In this document: piece after piece, positions 61,134 through 64,000 of the stretch
Position numbering within the stretch: the stretch's first letter is position 1
Layout of the letters: every line of letters begins with the position of its first letter
The notes under the pieces: model-generated
The model's database searches: none
Told to the model about the DNA's origin: nothing
The model's input: the letters and a program-made list of their open reading frames with translations, nothing else
Translations under genes and position numbers: made by a program
Source of the DNA: Ailanthus altissimus
Taxonomy: Eukaryota > Streptophyta > Magnoliopsida > Sapindales > Simaroubaceae
Assembly (NCBI GenBank): GCA_946807835.1
Contig: OX327702.1
Coordinates: 17,174,001-17,238,000 of the forward strand
Reading direction: 5' to 3'
DNA: 64,000 bases

Positions 61134-61315
61134 TTGATGGGTACAAGGACGAACCTTTAAAGGCCCTATAAGGCCTCCATGGAAATGAGGGCGGGGGTTC
61201 AAATCTTTGGGGGTGCAGGTAACCTAAGTAATTATATGCTGGGACGCTAGTGGCTCTAAGGTGTCACCCAGCTAGTGGACCAAAAAGTTAGTGGGTCCCA
61301 TAGACTCTGACAAAA
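61134..61315 (+). mobile_element. SINE-like element, right arm of inverted pair
   Basis: It starts TTGATGGGTACAAGG, carries GGGGGTTCAAATC (a box B-like GGTTCAAATC) at about 61,192-61,204, and ends CATAGACTCTGACAAAA. A possible box A-like TGGCAGCTTGATGG spans the junction at about 61,127-61,140. A third partial copy lies at 58,725. Confidence 0.55.
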
Positions 61316-61322
61316 TGGATGG

Positions 61323-62827
61323 TGTTTACGCTTAAAATAATACGGCTATCGCAATATAGATTAAGGTGTCGATCCCACGAGAAAGCTTTTAGCACAGTAG
61401 GTTAGTGAAGTAAAAATATTAAAGCAGTAGTAAGGGAAAAATTAACTAATTGGTTTAAGTGGATGAGATAAAATTGTTTATAAATTGAGAAAAATGTCTT
61501 ATGATAATTTAAACAAGGCTTCGAGAATCACAATTATGCTTTATAAATTTACTAAACACTTTGATTTAATGTTTATAACTCAATTGATAGTTTTACATCT
61601 AAACAATCAATTGGAAGATATGTAAGATATAGCACATTTGATATGACTAAACTCTTTTGCAAATATTAACACAAATCATGTTCATTTCTACAAATTATCT
61701 AAGATCGAAAATATATCATCTTGACAATATTGCTGTAAAAGATCAACTTGAATATCAAACATTTATTATCTTTACATGTTATCCAAGATCGACAATATAT
61801 CAATAGACAATATTGCAGTAAAAGATTAACATATAAAACAATGTAACCAATAACAATTATAATTCAACAAGAATCACATAAGAAAAGCATGACTGAACAT
61901 ATATGGGACATGAGAATTATAACATCTGGATTATAGAAAATAAAATAGAAAAGAATCAAAACTAAACTTACAAACATTTTTAGCTTTTAACAACGAATCA
62001 AAGCATAGGAGTAGATTTATTACATATAAAAGTTCATCTTTTAGTCTTGCCAAGAACTCTAGTCTAGATTACAATGCTTGTTAATGAGAATAAAATTAGA
62101 GAGAATTATCTAATGTTGAAAACCTCCTAAGAGTGTCCTTATATAGGCAATGAATGGAAATATGTCATATGTGACATCAATCTTCAATAATATTAGGCCA
62201 ATAACTCATTCACCCACTTGCAGCACATTTTTGATAAAGTAAATGAATGATGTAGCTTTTATGGCCAACATGAAAGTTGTAGAGTTTCTTCTTTCTATAG
62301 GCATCAGGTTCATGCAAATTGAATGTATATCCAATGAGGTATTGGAAAAATACCAAAGATACATCAGAATTAGGCCAACAACCCTTTTACCCATTTACAA
62401 GACAATTTGGTCCATGATAACGGCTGATTTTGACTTTACCACCAACATATATCAATATTTCATAGATTCAATAATTATACCAATTGGGTACATATTTTGT
62501 GAGATACAGTCAAAATACGTGAATTGTGTCAAGTGGAGCGAAAGTTGTAGCCTAATTCTATTGTATCTCAATATTTAGCCCATAACATGTTAGATTTGGC
62601 TTTTTAACTGTTCTTCAAGTTTGTGTAAAATTGAGTCATGTTGCTCTAGGTTCAAGAATTTCTTCATTTCAATTTCTACATTGAGAGTTTTGTCCGTTTT
62701 ACCTAAACCTGTACAAATAACATTCATTAATCGCAATTTAAATAGAACACTCTATTTCAAGCTAAAAGTAGCGACATTAAATAGTGACTGAATCTCTCAA
62801 TAAATATGCATTTTCATGTATTCATCA
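61323..62827 (-). mobile_element. 3' LTR of a minus-strand gypsy element running off the window
   Basis: On the minus strand it starts TGATGAATACATG at 62,827, directly after a purine tract (TAGTTGGGGCTA, 62,839-62,828), and ends near 61,323 (plus-strand TGTTTACGCTTAAAA). The plus-strand GTGTCGATCCCACGAGAAAG near the left end is the complement of the gypsy LTR word also seen in S1. Because the purine tract precedes it, this is the 3' LTR and the body lies to the right. Confidence 0.65.
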
Positions 62828-64000
62828 TAGCCCCAACTAGCTTATTACTAGTCTCTAGCAATTCAAGCGTAAATAGAATATGTAAAACCACCTAAGCATT
62901 TCAAACAAAAAGTCAGTTCAAGATCACGTTGCTATTATAGTTTTTTCAATTATAACTTCCAAAAATTATGTGTGTATGAACAAAACCATAACCATCTTAC
63001 CACAAACCACAACAGATATAGCCTTGAGAATTTCTCCAAGTAAAAGCCTCAACTCCATATCCTCACAGGTGTATGACTGTTTAAAATGTTATAATTTCTC
63101 TCATGGAGTTGGAAAATAGTTAATCACTCAAGAAAAGTCAATTTTAAAGACAGACATACGAATTAACGTTGATCCAAAGATAGGAAAATCAATTGTTTAG
63201 AAATCAATTATTCTTAACATACGCCAGCTTTAGAACTTCAATTGGCTTGTGAGAATAATACAAATATAACTTGGTGAGAAAACTGCTTTACAAAATATTT
63301 GTCTTCTAAAATTGAATGAAAACTTTATTAAACTAAATTAAATCTTTTTTTTCATTTTTATTTGGTATTTTGGTATTTATTTTATTATTATTTTTTGTAT
63401 TTTTGAAGAATACAAGGAAACATTATAAAGGTTCTCACCAAATTATATTATACACAAATGCAACCAACTTATTCTGTAATTTAAATAATATCCATCTAAA
63501 CAAACATTAACCAATTCAAAGGATCAATGAAGGTTCATAAGCTGTTTTCTCAACCTTTTCACTTACTCACAAAAGATATGTGAGATTAGAAATATATACT
63601 TAAACATGAAAATTCTCTTGGCTATATAAATTGAATCATCCGTCTTACTACAAGGCTTAGCATTGTGCTCAAAAATATTTTAGAAGTCATTCTTTAATAA
63701 CCTAAATAGAAATAGTGACTCAACGTAAACAATTTTGAAATCATATCTAGGTAGAAAAACAAATTCCTTTATACAAGAATAACCAAGACTACAAGCAATA
63801 AACAACAATACATGAAACATAAAATAAAACAACAAAAAGTTAGTTAAAATGCTTTTCAAAAGTTAAAACTAAAACTCCTTACTCCGCGATTCTAATTTGA
63901 CCTAGAATGCATCTCAAGAGTTCAAGAATGAACTCTTTAATCTGCCATTTTAATCAAATATCAGACCAAATTTTTATTTTTTTTTGCAAAATGCAACTTG
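62828..64000 (-). other. 3' internal region of the minus-strand gypsy element
   Basis: It starts with the polypurine tract and the GAGACTAGTAATAAGCTAG word that commonly precedes it in plant gypsy elements. The rest to the window end is AT-rich spacer with no recognisable domain; pol would lie beyond 64,000. Confidence 0.5.

Noticed and set aside
61192..61204. Possible tRNA gene (GGTTCAAATC word)
   Set aside because: No cloverleaf could be drawn around it and no matching acceptor stem; it fits a SINE-like box B better.
62243..62578. 111-codon plus-strand open stretch near the right end
   Set aside because: It falls within the antisense 3' LTR at 61,323-62,827 and shows no protein family pattern.

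Overview
This is nuclear DNA of a flowering plant, most likely a eudicot. It is AT-rich and intron-bearing, it is filled with decayed Ty1/copia and Ty3/gypsy LTR retrotransposons of plant-specific lineages, and it holds one plant-specific gene for a heavy-metal-associated isoprenylated plant protein (HIPP). No bacterial-style operon, CRISPR array, rRNA or canonical tRNA gene was seen. The species cannot be named from the sequence.

Left block (1-23.9 kb) is one nested retrotransposon pile. The host is a Tat-lineage Ty3/gypsy element, here called G1 (5' LTR from about 2.11 kb, 3' LTR ending about 23.9 kb). It is opened twice. A pol-less SIRE-like copia derivative lies at 5.33-9.05 kb as a large inverted repeat. 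A copia element, C1 (11.00-21.56 kb), sits inside the G1 integrase. C1 carries two solo LTRs: A6 between its integrase and reverse transcriptase, and the gypsy-type S1 near the end of its pol. Target-site duplications (TSDs) fix most of these junctions. Every coding frame is broken by stops and frameshifts, and the reverse transcriptases of G1 and C1 have lost the second catalytic aspartate.

Middle block (23.9-36.3 kb) is the only host-gene island. The HIPP gene is on the minus strand at 27,118-28,654 (five coding exons, 328 codons plus stop; two HMA domains with CxxC metal sites; C-terminal CaaX box). A TATA box lies just upstream and a possible poly(A) signal downstream. Very AT-rich intergenic DNA with MITE-like inverted repeats surrounds it.

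Right block (36.3-64 kb) is again retrotransposon debris. A degenerate gag-like coding region is split by solo LTR A4. Then an Athila-lineage gypsy element (5' LTR about 41.08 kb, 3' LTR cut off at 58.14 kb) has its extra ORF interrupted by an antisense gypsy LTR (D2, itself split by insertion E) and by solo LTR A5 (perfect TSD TGCAG). Beyond it are antisense LTR D1, a SINE-like fragment, a minus-strand copia RT relic, a head-to-head pair of SINE-like elements, and the 3' LTR of a minus-strand gypsy element that runs off the window.

The same copia LTR family (A) occurs six times in the 64 kb. I found no convincing evidence for a new functional system. The best leads are structural: the nested insertions dated by TSDs, the inverted SIRE-like pair, the inverted SINE pair, the GC-rich hairpin array inside S1, and the matching intron positions in the two HMA domains of the HIPP gene.
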